The translations under genes and the position numbers were made by a program. A stretch of DNA of 64,000 nucleotides from Incurvaria masculella (taxonomy: Eukaryota > Arthropoda > Insecta > Lepidoptera > Incurvariidae): assembly GCA_946894095.1 (NCBI GenBank), contig OX335657.1, positions 3,100,001-3,164,000 on the forward strand. The letters run 5' to 3'. Shown here in pieces: positions 27,723-37,932 of this stretch. Below the pieces are notes generated by a model. The model searched no databases. It was given only the letters and a program-made list of their open reading frames with translations, and was not told the origin of the DNA. Positions within the stretch are counted from its first letter, which is position 1. Each line of letters starts with the position of its first letter.

Positions 27723-29854
27723 CTAATTTTTATTTTCTAATTCTAATTTTAAAATTGTTATTTTTAAATTTTGCTCCTCTTCTTTTAAATGATACATTTT
27801 CTCCAAATGATCCAGTTCCATCTGATTTTTTTTTTTGCGGTGAGCCCTCTCGTCTTCTACCATCTGCCTTTTAATGTCGTCCAAGGAAACTTCATTGTTT
27901 CTTTGTGGATAAACCAGCTTCCTCTTGCGACTGGTGGTCTCGTTGGGAGTAATTGTTTTGTTGTTCGGTGTGATGGGAGTGTGTGATGGCGTCAGAGTTC
28001 CAAGTGAGGTGGACGGTTCGGCCTCGTCCACAACCGTCTCCTCTATCACTATGTCATCATATGATAAAAACCGGTCTTTTTTTGGTTTCCACGATAATTC
28101 GTCATCGTCTGCATCTGGGTCTGTAAAAGTGAAGAAATTTACATCATTGTTTATTTAAATTTTACTAAACCATAACCTAGGGTTTTATATTATTTATTTT
28201 GTGTGGTACACTGCACAATATTTACCCAGCCATTTGGGTACAGAACCCTAAAAAAGAGAGAATTTCTTAAATATCGCACCAGACTGCTGGTGCACGGGTT
28301 CAATTCCAGCCATGCAGTATATTCATAAAGTAGTTCTTTTTACAGCTCTCTTTCTTAAATGAATGTGTCCTTGCTTCGTGGTTGATTCTACATACATATA
28401 ACATTCGTCAGCGCTGCGCACTCCGTAGTTATTCACACCAACACTAATGGCATCCACCGTACTTAGTATGAAAAAGCGACATACTTCCGAACCATGGAGC
28501 AGCTTGTATTTGTGACAAAATGCACTGATCCAACTCAGAAAGAGAAAGAAAGTGATGTATGAACAGGGCCGGGATTGGAACCCAGACCTCTGGCATTCAA
28601 GGCAAGTCCCTGCACCACTAAGCTACGGGCCGCTCAATCTTTGTTGTTGTGTATGTTCAATGTTTACAGTCTACATACATTTGGTCTTGCACGTTATAGT
28701 CGAGTTTGTGTTCAACAAAATAAAACTATGTAAAAATATAAGTAAATAATTTCAATATTGAAGCAGTTCCAATGTTTACCGCTACCAGAATCATTGTGTT
28801 GGCTATATTCACAAGAACTTACCAACATAGTCATCACAGTCGATGGATTTGATGGTCGGTAATACGTTTGTTATTACGGACAGCACGGCCTCATCGTCAG
28901 GTGTCATATTAGGGATACTGGGCCCACCTCCAGTCATCCTCCTTTGGTTCTCCACAGTCTTGCTTTCACGCGCTTTAGCCTTGCAGTTGGCCCAGTATTT
29001 TTTTATTTGTTTACTAGTGGCCTGAAAATATCAACCAAATAAGATAAGTTTAATCAATTCATTAACAAAGCTTCAGGTCTGTTAGCATCTTGAACGCCCA
29101 CATTTACAGGCCAGCCGAACTGAAGCGCTGCTGGAAATTACTCAAAGGTAGGCCTTCACTTATCGGCTAAGCCCAAAAGTTATGCTGATGTTTTATTGTT
29201 ATAATTAAATAATTATATCATGAACGTAGTGTGATGACTTTTCTCTGGGTGTTTTCATACCAAAAAAACCGGCCAAGTGCGAGTCGGACTCGCACACGAA
29301 GGGTTCCATACCAACGTACAAGATTTAACACAAAAAAAACACGTTCTTTGTATGGGGACCCCCTTTAATTATTATTATTTTTTGAATTTTACCTATTTGT
29401 TGTTATAGCGGCAAAATAAATACACCCTTTGGGTACGGAACCCTAACAAGCAACTTCCCGCAACCTGCCCAAAGGGAGTTAATTAAGTTGCAATTATATG
29501 ATTGTTATATATGTTAGCAATTAAAAAGCGTGTTAAAAACGGCTTGGTGCCGACAAGCGAGCACCACCTCCGCCGCGTGTGAATTTAGGTTATCTGTTAT
29601 ATGGCTCCATTAATGTTTTGCCAACCACTGTGTCGCAGCTCCGCTAAAGGGCACCGGGAGTAAAGTGAACTTACCCTTTCCTGGATGAGGGAGGCCTGAT
29701 TGAACTCGTAAGCGATAGCCTCCCATGCCTCCGCTTTCTTTCGGCTTGCGGCCGAGTCGGTCTTTCGACATTCAATGATGTCGGCGGTCTTCTCCACTAG
29801 GCCAGTTATCAATTCCTTCTCGAACGCAGTAAATGGCTTCTTCTTTGCGTCCAT
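27723..29854 (-). CDS. Harbinger Myb/SANT-like protein (3 exons, 258 aa)
   Basis: Harbinger elements usually carry a second protein that binds DNA and helps bring the transposase to the nucleus and the ends. Exons on the minus strand: 29854-29675, 29021-28823, 28120-27723; 777 nt with the stop, phases 0 then 1, both introns GT-AG with GTAAGT donors. Exon 1 MDAKKKPFTAFEKELITGLV plus AEAWEAIAYEFNQ, joined to exon 2 ATSKQIKKYWANCKAKARE, forms one Myb/SANT-like trihelix domain (about residues 5-80). The middle is acidic and Ser/Thr/Pro-rich; a basic RKRKL follows. The last 50 residues are a charged coiled coil (HRKKKNQMELDHLEKMYHLK). The introns hold repeat fragments without harming the frame. 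Confidence 0.88.
28262..28400 (+). repeat. tRNA-Leu-like SINE fragment in a Harbinger intron
   Basis: GGTTCAATTCCAGCCATGCAG, then TATATTCATAAAGTAGTTC and GTGTCCTTGCTTCGTGGTTG, match the B-box end and body of the SINE at 57440. The 5' part of the head is degraded. Lies in intron 2 of the Myb/SANT gene. Confidence 0.65.
28485..28635 (-). repeat. Main SINE, head half (minus), in a Harbinger intron
   Basis: Minus-strand head of the main SINE, from TTCCGAACCATGGAGCAG to GAGCGGCCCGTAGC (reverse), with B-box-like GGATTGGAACCCAG on the plus strand. 3' half absent. Lies in intron 2 of the Myb/SANT gene. Confidence 0.75.
29262..29446 (-). repeat. Interspersed repeat, inverted copy, in a Harbinger intron
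   Basis: Starts AAAAAAACCGGCCAAGTGCG and ends GGGTACGGAACCCTA, the reverse of the unit at 3321-3608 with internal loss. Lies in intron 1 of the Myb/SANT gene. Confidence 0.7.
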
Positions 29855-30283
29855 GGCGCAGACCGTACAACGATTTGAACTTTAAAGCTGTGACGAGACG
29901 AGAGAAACAATACCTAGGCAGGCGAGACGCAGGTTTGTCACAGACTACTAATTTCATTTGACGATTTGACATTAACACTTTTTTTTTCCAAAGACAATCT
30001 GTCTATGGAGTGGGGTTTCATACGAAATATCTCCGATTTAAGCATGTAACATTTCATACCCATCCCAAGTTCAAGACTTAGTTGAGTCACGGTCAAGTAT
30101 TAACTATAAATATCAACTAGACTCGGCAAGTTTACTTGACTGTCGAGTCGACTGTGCGAAGTGAGTACGTATCGGTTAGTCTAGCAACGACTATTTATAC
30201 GGGCCTTAAATTTCTCCATACATGTGAAAACTCTAGTCGACGGTTAAACGCCAATTTAGGTGTCAAGTGGGACTAGGGGCTCT

Positions 30284-31044
30284 GACGTTTATGAAAGATT
30301 ACATCGATTTGGTCGCGGTACGGCCACGATGTTAGAAGAAGATTAAAACGATGCACTAGATGATAAAATACTGTATTAAATTAATAAGGCACAAATTAAC
30401 AAATGGAGCACAAAACACGAGCGTCACACGCAACCACAGATTGGAAGTCAGACGGCGGTGGTACGGCGGCGGGGGCCGCCCGGAAAGCCAGAGTTGCCAG
30501 CTATGAAATCGTCTTCCAGTTCGGCCATGGCATGACATTTCCGCTCACATCTGCTTTGGTAACCACTCATTCGTTCCATATGCAAAATTAGTTGTCAAAT
30601 GTTTCCTCAGTGCACTGGTAGGGATGAAAAAACAAATTTTTTTTCGTAAATATATATATTTATATATCTCACGGGTCCACCCGGATACCATACAACGCAG
30701 CACCGCTTCGCACTGCACTCGACGTGCGCATTGTCTAAGGACGGACAAGCAGGCGTCGAGCGCCGCCGTCGCGTCGGGCGCCCCGGTAAGTGTGCCGGCC
30801 CGGACAAGTCGCTGGGTCGGCTGAACCGGTCCGATACCATCAGCCTCCGATGGGGCAGGCTGAGGGCACTAACGGTGCAGATCCGGCGACATGGGCCGCT
30901 GCCGTAGAGTAAGGAAGGTGGGCAGTGGCGTCGGAAACTCATCCGTGTAGCGGCGGCTTAGCCACGTGTAGTCATAGTTTATTTAATTCGTAGAATTCTC
31001 TACGCGTCATGCATTTACTTTTGAAATTGTAGTTGTCAAAGGCA
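30284..31044. other. Unassigned stretch with GC-rich patch
   Basis: 30440-30520 and 30690-30960 are GC-rich and have several overlapping frames on both strands, none with a recognisable domain or consistent codon pattern. An AT run (TATATATATTTATATATC) lies near 30650. Confidence 0.35.
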
Positions 31045-31200
31045 GCTTACGAATTCGCTCGCTACCATCGATAGTTCAATGCTCCCTACTGATGCTCTCG
31101 AACTTAGCGTAAGAACTGCACAGGACGCCATTTAGTGCAACGAATGTTCAATGTGCGCATACCGAATTCGCAGGTGAACCGTCTGGCCGGCGTTTCCGTC
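31045..31200 (+). repeat. Unclassified repeat U1, uninterrupted copy
   Basis: Shares GTAAGAACTGCACAGGACGC and GCCATTTAGTGCAACGAATG with the reverse complement of 21150-21200. It also matches the flanks of the MITE at 52853, where it provides the empty site for that insertion. Confidence 0.55.
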
Positions 31201-31276
31201 AGTGTATTGTAAAGAAAAGTTTCACTATGAGCAAATAAAAACGTATGTTTTCATTACACATATTATAGCGGACTCA

Positions 31277-31435
31277 GCCCCGGTTGCACGAAGAAACGGT
31301 TAAGTTAATCAATGTTCAAACACGTCACTTTTACTGAACCGCACGGAGTGGCTTCCATACTGTCCACACTAAGTGACGTGTTTGATCATACGTTGACGTT
31401 GATTTTGATTTTTTGTGCTTTCGTGCACTCGGCCC
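31277..31435. mobile_element. MITE family H1, copy 2
   Basis: 159 bp from GCCCCGGTTGCACGAA to TTCGTGCACTCGGCCC with TCA on both sides. Opposite orientation to the copy at 740. Both ends are intact. Confidence 0.85.
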
Positions 31436-31475
31436 TCAGGCTTCTGGTCGCTAAGCGTCACATTTGAATATTTAA

Positions 31476-31767
31476 GGTGGGCCCGTAAACATCAGAAAAT
31501 TACGCTCCCCATACAGACGTAGTTTACTAATCATTTGAAAACCAATGTTCCAATTTGCTTGATATTTAGGACTTAATATTAGACAACAAATATCTATGCC
31601 TGCACGTGTTTGTTTTTTCGAAAAAAGTATCCTGTGTCACACAACAGAGAAAAGAAAATTTGTATGAAGATGATGATTAGATACTAAATATCAAGCAAAT
31701 CGGAACAGTGTTTTTTAAATGATTAGTAAACTACGTTTCTATGGGGAACACTACTTACTGGCCGTTC
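31476..31767. mobile_element. TTAA-flanked foldback element, copy 1
   Basis: 292 bp flanked by TTAA (31472-31475, 31768-31771). Left arm GGTGGGCCCGTAAACATC and TACGTAGTTTACTAATCATT-like sequence is mirrored at the right (AATGATTAGTAAACTACG ... TACTGGCCGTTC), pairing over 60 bp or more. A second copy is at 44230, a single arm at 60836. Non-coding. Confidence 0.75.
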
Positions 31768-31771
31768 TTAA

Positions 31772-32404
31772 GAGAATCGGACAATTGGCCTGTTGCACTA
31801 TTATCACTATAGTGGTGACGGTGCTGCCATACGTATGACTTTCGGTCTCCACTCGCTGCTTTCCTTGCTCGATGACATCCGAAATCGACGAAACCTCTGA
31901 CGTTCGAACTGTAAAAGCTCCCCGGGGTCGGCACAATAAAGTTACAACCATGATTACGGCCCTCCGACGTCGTGTAGCAATCAGATATAAATAGTGGATA
32001 AGTTTGACATCCGGCCGAAAGTAGCGCCGGGCTGTGTAGGTGTAGCCGCGTGTAACGATGTGATATCACGCAACTGTCTGTAATTAAAAGCGGCTAAAAA
32101 TATAGACGAGAAACAGGTAGCCGTGATACGTGAAAAATGTATGCATGCTGAATGTATGTATGTAATGCGTACAGGGTGAATTTGTGCCTTTAGGGCCAAA
32201 TCCGAAACAATAACAAATATCTGAAAACACTAAAAGGAGTCATGAGGCCGATTATGATAAACTAACTCTGCACTATTGGATTTTTGAAAAAAATCTTTTC
32301 CCAGCCTGGAATGGAAATAGTTGATTTTGAGATAAATAACGCATCCTGGATTATTGCACCAGTCAATAGTGTCGCTTGTGAGGAACAAATCCTGTGAAGA
32401 AATA
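31772..32404. other. Unassigned stretch
   Basis: Overlapping minus-strand frames (31755-32069, 31981-32199) lack recognisable domains. No repeat partner seen. Confidence 0.35.
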
Positions 32405-32750
32405 TTATACGCAAAATGAAAGGAACTGATTCACTGACCACAACAAGTTCGATTCCCGGCTCAGTTTATTTTAAAATCGAATAATACAGTAACAGTAAAC
32501 ATGTTTTGTTCTACGTCCGCCCCGTGTTTGCACCAAATTTCTATATTTTTCGAGTTGAATAAGTGCTTTTGTAAAAAAAAGGCGTGCTGTTGCCCCCTCG
32601 CACTATAGGCCCCTTCAATAATATATTACCATACCCGCCAGGGTACGGTTGTCGCATTGGATGAAATATGGGAGAAGTTGCATCGAAAAATGGTCCGTTC
32701 CATTAAATTCCATCCACCTGTCTGCTATTCTTACCACAGCTTTTGGTCAT
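32405..32750 (+). repeat. Degenerate SINE body
   Basis: Scattered landmarks of the main SINE remain: TTCGATTCCCGGC (B-box-like, 32450), TTCGAGTTGAATAAGTGC (32550), CGCCAGGGTACGGTTGTCGCATTGGATG (32637-) and GGTCCGTTCCATTAAATTCCATCC. Bordered on the right by the foldback element at 32757. Confidence 0.5.
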
Positions 32751-32756
32751 ATTCCG

Positions 32757-33269
32757 GGAGGTCACGACATTTTTGGTCACGATAAAGTAAATGGCTGAAT
32801 CTGGGTTCACATGTTCGAGACCAACCCTCTGATGCTAATATGTCGGTCTGCCTGCGCCAAATGGTTGCGTTATCTAGATTCTCTATATAAAATAAATGTT
32901 GATACCTGCTGATGAATATACTGATTGTCTATAAATATTGATATTGATGAATTATATAACAATAACCAGTCGGTTTTTTAATTAAATACTTAAATATACC
33001 TATAGTTATATCGTAACCTAAATCGCCTATAACTACGAAATGCAACTAAACATTTGTTCAGTTTTGGTATTGCTAAGCAAGTACTCCACTTACCTCATCA
33101 TATAACTATATCTTTTGTCACCATAACTATTTTTTCATGACCCTTATCTACATAACGCAACCACTCGGTGCAGGCAGACTGACACATTTAGCTTCAGAGG
33201 GTTGGTCTTTATCCTGTGTACCCAGTTTCAGCCATTTACGTTATCGTTACCATTTTTGTTGCGACCTCC
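32757..33269. mobile_element. Long-TIR foldback element F1, copy 1
   Basis: 513 bp. The left arm GGAGGTCACGACATTTTTGG ... AGACCAACCCTCTGATGC and the right arm (GCTTCAGAGGGTTGGTC ... TTGCGACCTCC) are mirror images for about 130 bp. The core is AT-rich. The second copy is at about 62676-63234. Non-coding; superfamily unknown. Confidence 0.82.
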
Positions 33270-33522
33270 TAGTCTATCATGAGTTCAACATTTGAAATTA
33301 AAATTAAATTATATGGAAAATTACTATCATCACGAATTCCCAAACATTACTAGTTTACAGATGAGAAAAGAGAGCAGAAGTGTCATGTGAGCGTTACCCC
33401 GGTTTGCGGAATGAGCAGCGACCGCGCGTCGTATTCACTTTGAGGCCGCGCGCGTATGTGGTACGAAAATGGGTTCACGAAGTCAATTTCCACCAACACA
33501 AGACTTCCAATACGCCTGCAAA

Positions 33523-33660
33523 TATTCATTTGAGGTTATACATCGACATCTACATTGAAACATCGTATACAGATATTGAAAATAATTCGAAACAAATTTG
33601 GTCTGCAACAAACAAAACAATGCTTCAATGTAAATGTTATTGCATAACCTCAAATAAATA
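33523..33660. mobile_element. Short foldback MITE
   Basis: 138 bp: TATTCATTTGAGGTTATACA at the left is mirrored by TGCATAACCTCAAATAAATA at the right, with CTACATTGAA also paired, giving arms of about 34 bp. A fragment of the same sequence (AATTTGAGGTTATAGAACAAC) lies near 24958 in the first intron of the Harbinger transposase. Confidence 0.7.
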
Positions 33661-34304
33661 AGATAACAATATCGAATGTCGTATTCATTAAATACATTCA
33701 AATGTCTGCGACTAGCGCCACATGCACGTCTGAGTTCGATTTGTAGTTTTAGAAAAATTGCGACAACGCGCCTCTCAGCAGGCGCACTACGTAGCACATC
33801 TCTGGTATGGTCATCTTTTGATCTGAGGTAATATTATTAGTTTCACAATCGGAGGCTATTGATAAAATAATGGGACTACTTCGATCATTATCGAATTATC
33901 TACGCTTGAGTTACTCATCCGTTGGTTTTTACGATGTATTCCACGAATAAAAAGCATAATGACGTAAAGTAGAAAGCGTGGAATTGTAAAATATCACACG
34001 TAAGTTAACCACCAACATCAATTCTGTGTATCGTGAAAAATCGGAAAACTATTAAACCAATTGTGTATTGTGAAACATTTGAGAAATCTAAAATCAATTC
34101 CGATTTTGTGTGAGTTAATTGCTAATAGTTAGGCACATGATGTTTACGAAGGTCAAGGTGAAAGTTCTTGGAACTGGCAACACCAAAAAATAGATGAATT
34201 TAAATGAAAGGTATAGAGTTTTGAAACAGTATCATTTTATTATTTTTGGGTTGGTTTCGCTCTAAGACAAAAACGGAGTCGCGAAAACTATATTAATCTC
34301 TACT
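33661..34304. other. Unassigned stretch
   Basis: AT-rich, no supported gene, no paired ends recognised. Confidence 0.35.
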
Positions 34305-34650
34305 TATATAAAAGGCAACGTCTGTCCACATGCGCGAGATAATCTCCGTAACCACAAAACAGATCAAGATGCGATTTAAACCAGTTTCAAGAGAACATCG
34401 CGGAGAACGCTTTAAGGTACATACCATCACGCTAAATATTAATTTAAATATTTAAAAATTAAAATTGTTAATCCTAATTATTCTAATAAATAATTAGGAT
34501 TAACAATTTTCGCGACAAAAGCGAGGAGCCAGTTGGCATAGCGCGTATAACCGACTGGTCCAAATATGTTTTGTTCGAGGGAGGGTTCAAGTTCGAATCC
34601 TGAGAGCTCAATTTGTTTTTCTGTTTTTTTTATCTCGCATATAATTTTAA
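34305..34650 (+). repeat. Interspersed repeat with tRNA-like module, copy 1
   Basis: Opens TCTACTTATATAAAAGGCAACGTCTGTC-type sequence and AATCTCCGTAACCACAAAAC, about 140 bp nearly identical to 35204-35345. Further right, GGCATAGCGCGTATAACCGAC and AAGTTCGAATCCTG (B-box-like) form a tRNA-like module, also paralleled at 35465-35560. May be a SINE or a composite of a Helitron-like start and a SINE. Confidence 0.5.
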
Positions 34651-34765
34651 TGTTTTTTTTACGTAATAGTTTAATGGCAAAACCTCTTTCGCAAGGAACA
34701 ATTTTAAGTCATGGTAGTCAGTGCGAGAAATTTTGTTCCCGAGTCGGTTATTTGATACGAAGTAC

Positions 34766-34884
34766 GGCTGAGTTAATCAATGTTCAAACACGTCACTTTT
34801 AGCGAACCGCATGGAGTTCCTTCAATACTGTCCATACAAAGTGACATGTTTAATCATACGCTGACGTTGATTGTGACGCCATCT
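34766..34884. mobile_element. MITE family H1, partial copy
   Basis: GGCTGAGTTAATCAATGTTC through AAACACGTCAC to GCTGACGTTGATTGTGACGCC. Interior typical of H1; the outer inverted ends are missing. Confidence 0.65.
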
Positions 34885-34957
34885 GTCGGCACAGTTAACA
34901 TTGATTAGATTTCCATCACTAAACAGAATCACTTTTGAATTTAATTGTTCAAAAGAG

Positions 34958-35091
34958 AGGGATGAGTTAAATAATGTTCAAACACGTCACTTTTAGTGAA
35001 CCGCATAGAGTTCCTTCCATGTTGTCCATATAAAGTGACGTGTTTAAGTTGACGATGATTTTGATTGTTCGCCCTTTCGTGCACTCGACCC
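34958..35091. mobile_element. MITE family H1, copy within a larger repeat
   Basis: GAGGGATGAGTTAAATAATG ... TTTCGTGCACTCGACCC. The DNA that follows (ATGAGTTATAATNCCAAATTACTTAATTAC and AAGTGGCCAGTTCCGAAAA) also follows the copy at 37795, so the MITE was copied as part of a larger unit. Confidence 0.7.
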
Positions 35092-35203
35092 TATGAGTTA
35101 TAATTCCAAATTACTTAATTACTTTTTCGATATTGTTTAGCGAAGTGGCCAGTTCCGAAAATATATAGTGCGCCCTATCTCTTCTCTTCTTCTTCTTCTC
35201 TAC

Positions 35204-35620
35204 TTATATAAAAGGCAACGTCTGTCTACATGCGCGAGATAATCTCCGTAACCACAAAACAGATCAAGATGCGATTTAAACCAATTTCAAGAGAACATCG
35301 CGGAGAACGCTTTAAGGTACATACCATCACGCTAAGCATCCTAAGGGCTGAGCAATATCAATGAAATTACTCTCAAACAAAATTAATACCATTCCGTTGC
35401 GTATGGTGGCGTTACTGGCCGCTCTCTCTAAAATAGAAACGATTCACTATTTTCGCACTGAATGTCAGAAAGCGGATAGCGCAGGGCGAATTACCGACTC
35501 TTCTATACGTATTTTGTTCGGGAGGGTATAGTTTCGAATCCTGATAGCCTCAATTTTTTTTCAGTTTTTTACATTTTATTGTTTATGGGGTCTCGCATAT
35601 AATTATGGCATGGATTAGAC
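35204..35620 (+). repeat. Interspersed repeat with tRNA-like module, copy 2
   Basis: Second copy of the unit at 34305: CTACTTATATAAAAGGCAACG through CATACCATCACGCTAA, then about 120 bp of other sequence, then AGCGGATAGCGCAGGGCG (A-box-like) and GTTTCGAATCCTGA (B-box-like) with a T-rich end. Confidence 0.5.
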
Positions 35621-35659
35621 TTAATAGATATACACATATCTATTAATATCTCGGTTTTC

Positions 35660-35830
35660 ACTATCAAATCAAATCAAAAATCATTTATTCATCATATAGA
35701 CAGTAAGATTTATAACATAAATAATAAATATAACAGGGACCATCTCAGCAAAAGTTGCATTTCACTTAGTGAGCAGCAACGCTGATTTACGTCTGGTCCC
35801 TAAAACAATAAAATAAAAACCAAATCCTTC
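35660..35830 (-). repeat. LINE 3' end (minus) with ATCAAA-type tail
   Basis: ATCAAATCAAATCAAAAATC then ATTTATTCATCATATAGAC, and AGCAACGCTGATTTACG and CTGGTCCCTAAAAC further right. A short tandem tail followed by unique sequence is typical for the 3' end of a CR1-like element on the minus strand. Confidence 0.5.
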
Positions 35831-36678
35831 GAATCCTGTCGAAACATTAAAAAAAGAGAGAAAAAAAATAAGCAACACAATACAAAAAAAAAAGAGAAAA
35901 CCAAATATCAAAAAGTATTACACACACATCCGTTTAAAACATAAATCACATTTGAAGAAAAGGAAGCAAAATTTGCAAACTAGCTAAACATCTGGGTAGA
36001 GATGGCGCCACGTGTACTCTCATAGAAAAGAATAACTTCTATCCGGGTAGAGATGGCACCACGTGTGATTGGCGATTAGAAGATCATGGCGCGATAGATG
36101 GCGCTGTGAAATTAAATATTTTCAAAGACCGAAATTCTGCAAATATTTTCGCTGCAACTATTTACTATAGCATTATGTAACTTTATATTTATATTCTTCG
36201 CTTTCTGTGTACAATAACTTTGTACAGGCCAGAACAGCTTTAAATAAGGCATGGGGAACTATCTTTTGTCTCATAGAAGATCATGAAACATATGAAAATT
36301 TGTATGGGTAACCCATTATATCTTCAAACTCGGTATATGAAAACGCACCTGTTTTTTAATGAATAGTTCATATGTTTTTGGTTAAGAAATGGCGCTATCG
36401 CTGATTGCATTTATGTATCTTCTTTCGAGACTCCCTAATTGTACCTAATTTGTATCGCATGGGTTTATTATTCCCGCAATTTTAGGACTAATTAGCATCA
36501 GGCAAAATTATGAGAGGGGTGTGCAAATAAGCAGTGGTTTGAAATGCTTATAAATTAAGATCCGATGTAGACCTTTTGGTTTCCACGTCTAGCCTGATTC
36601 TGCTCACAACTTAAAAGCTACATGAAATCACTCTAAATTACCGGAGCGGTGAGCAGTGGGGTGAAATGCTTATAACTT
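35831..36678. other. Unassigned stretch with a 50-bp direct repeat
   Basis: GGGTAGAGATGGCGCCACGTGT (35995) recurs as GGGTAGAGATGGCACCACGTGT (36045), a local duplication of about 50 bp. Otherwise no gene or element recognised. Confidence 0.4.
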
Positions 36679-37088
36679 GAGCGGCTCGTAGCCTAGTGGC
36701 GCGGGGACTAGCCTAGCGTACCAGAGGCCTGGGTTCAATACCGACTTGCACCACTGTCTTTCTCTTTCCGAGTTCGATAAGTGCATTTTCGTCACGAATG
36801 CGAGCTGCTCCATGGTTCGGAATCCATGTAAAACTGTAGGTCCCTTCACCTACTAGGTGGTAGGGTTTAAGCCCGCCCGGGTCGGTACCATCGCATTGGA
36901 TGAAAAGATGGTCGAAGCTGGAATGAAAAATTGTCCGTGTTTTCCATCCAGTTCAATGTAGCCGTGCTCATAAAGGGAAGGTCCTGGAATGGCACCAAAT
37001 TCCTTCGGGAATGTGGTGTATTGTGGGCTGATATCATAACGGTAATTGTGTGATTAGCCATCCATGTCAGGTCGCATAAAAAAAAAAC
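36679..37088 (+). mobile_element. tRNA-headed SINE, best complete copy
   Basis: 410 bp. The tRNA-like head starts GAGCGGCTCGTAGCCTAGTGG (A-box-like) with GGGTTCAATACC as B box near 36730, followed by the conserved body (TCCATGGTTCGGAATCC, CTACTAGGTGGTAGGG, ATCGCATTGGATGAAAAG, CCGTGCTCATAAAGGG, TCCTTCGGGAATGTGG) and ends GTCAGGTCGCAT plus poly(A). Used here as the reference for the family. Non-autonomous; it would depend on a LINE sharing its 3' end. Confidence 0.9.
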
Positions 37089-37335
37089 TTGCGAACCACT
37101 CACCCGATTTATATGCGAATTGAATCTACGTTTGGCGTCTCTGAGTGCGCTCCAGTTACGGATGGGTGACCGTATTCGATGTTGAGGCTGGCAGTGGTTT
37201 GTATGCCACGTAAAACTTTTGTACATCATTCGTAGGGTTCATTCCGCCTGGGAGATACATAGGTACCATCGCATAGAAGGAATGCATCATCGGGGCATGA
37301 AAATTGTCGTGTTTTAGATCCATTTTAACGTGGAA
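37089..37335 (+). mobile_element. Diverged 5S-headed SINE
   Basis: GGATGGGTGACCGTATTCG (37160) is the 5S-like Box C segment seen at 42250 and 50553. It is followed by GGCAGTGGTTTGTATGCCACGTAAAAC and a worn common body (GGTACCATCGCATAGAAGG, TTGTCGTGTTTTAGATCCA). It abuts the poly(A) of the tRNA-headed SINE directly. Confidence 0.6.
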
Positions 37336-37794
37336 GTACGTAAGTAAGAAATAAAATAAAAAAAATATGCTGCGTTTACTGTTATTTTTACGAAGTTCGT
37401 CATTTACTTCCAGCAAACAGATGGTGTTATACAAATCACTATTCACAGTCCCCAAAGCAACAGTCTGCATGCCTGTCTGTTTCATTTTACGGCGCACATC
37501 ATTTATGTTTTTGTTGTATAAAGCTGACATCACGAAATTAATCACAAGATTGACGCGATAGTCCCCTTTCATGGTGTTTCATCGTCAAAAGCAGTTTGAT
37601 TCCGAGCAAGGCTTTGCTGAGCCGTCTAATTACACTTAAAATCGTATAAAATAATGCTATGAACATTTTCATAAGTTAATACCATATGGTGATATATATA
37701 CACGCATTTTTTTTTAATGACGCCATAATGCAAAAACAAGTCACAGTAAGACAAAACAAACAAGTCAAAATAGCCTAAGAACCGATTGCATACC
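37336..37794. other. Unassigned stretch
   Basis: A minus-strand 138-residue frame (37156-37572) partly overlaps the SINE and has no domain. No other element recognised. Confidence 0.35.
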
Positions 37795-37932
37795 GAGAGG
37801 GATGAGTTAATCAATGTTCAAATACGTCACTTTCAGTGAACCGCATGGAGTTCCTTCCATACTGTCCATACAAAGTGACGTGTTTAAGCTGACGATGATT
37901 TTGATTTTTTTTCCCTTTCGTGCACACGGCCC
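37795..37932. mobile_element. MITE family H1, copy 5
   Basis: GAGAGGGATGAGTTAATCAATG through TGAACCGCATGGAG to CGTGCACACGGCCC. Flanking DNA on the right matches that of the copy at 34958, showing a shared larger repeat. Confidence 0.72.

Larger units (their letters stand above)
24216..30205 (+). mobile_element. Apparently complete PIF/Harbinger DNA transposon
   Basis: 5,990 bp with 24-bp terminal inverted repeats (left GGGCCGTATAGATAGTCG, right reverse GGCCCGTATAAATAGTCG; 21 of 24 match) and a 3-bp flank CTA/TTA that fits the TWA/TTA target of the superfamily. It carries both genes expected of an autonomous Harbinger element, convergently arranged: a DDE transposase (plus) and a Myb/SANT-like protein (minus). 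Introns contain older SINE and interspersed-repeat pieces, so the element is not brand new, yet both reading frames remain open. Confidence 0.92.
23958..30283. mobile_element. Foldback MITE (family M4), copy 3, split by Harbinger
   Basis: The left part (23958-24215) ends CTGCGCGCGCTCCTA and the right part (30206-30283) resumes TTAAATTTCTCCATACATG. Copies 1 and 2 read CTGCGCGCGCTC(T/C)TCCAATTTCTCC-like sequence at this point without interruption. This older, more diverged copy therefore serves as the pre-integration site for the transposon at 24216-30205. Confidence 0.85.

Noticed and set aside
30690..30960. GC-rich patch as possible host exon
   Set aside because: Frames are open on both strands at once and none shows a domain or good splice sites.
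34958..37932. CRISPR-like spaced repeats
   Set aside because: The repeated blocks are MITE copies of 120-160 bp at irregular distances in insect-type DNA; no CRISPR array is present anywhere.
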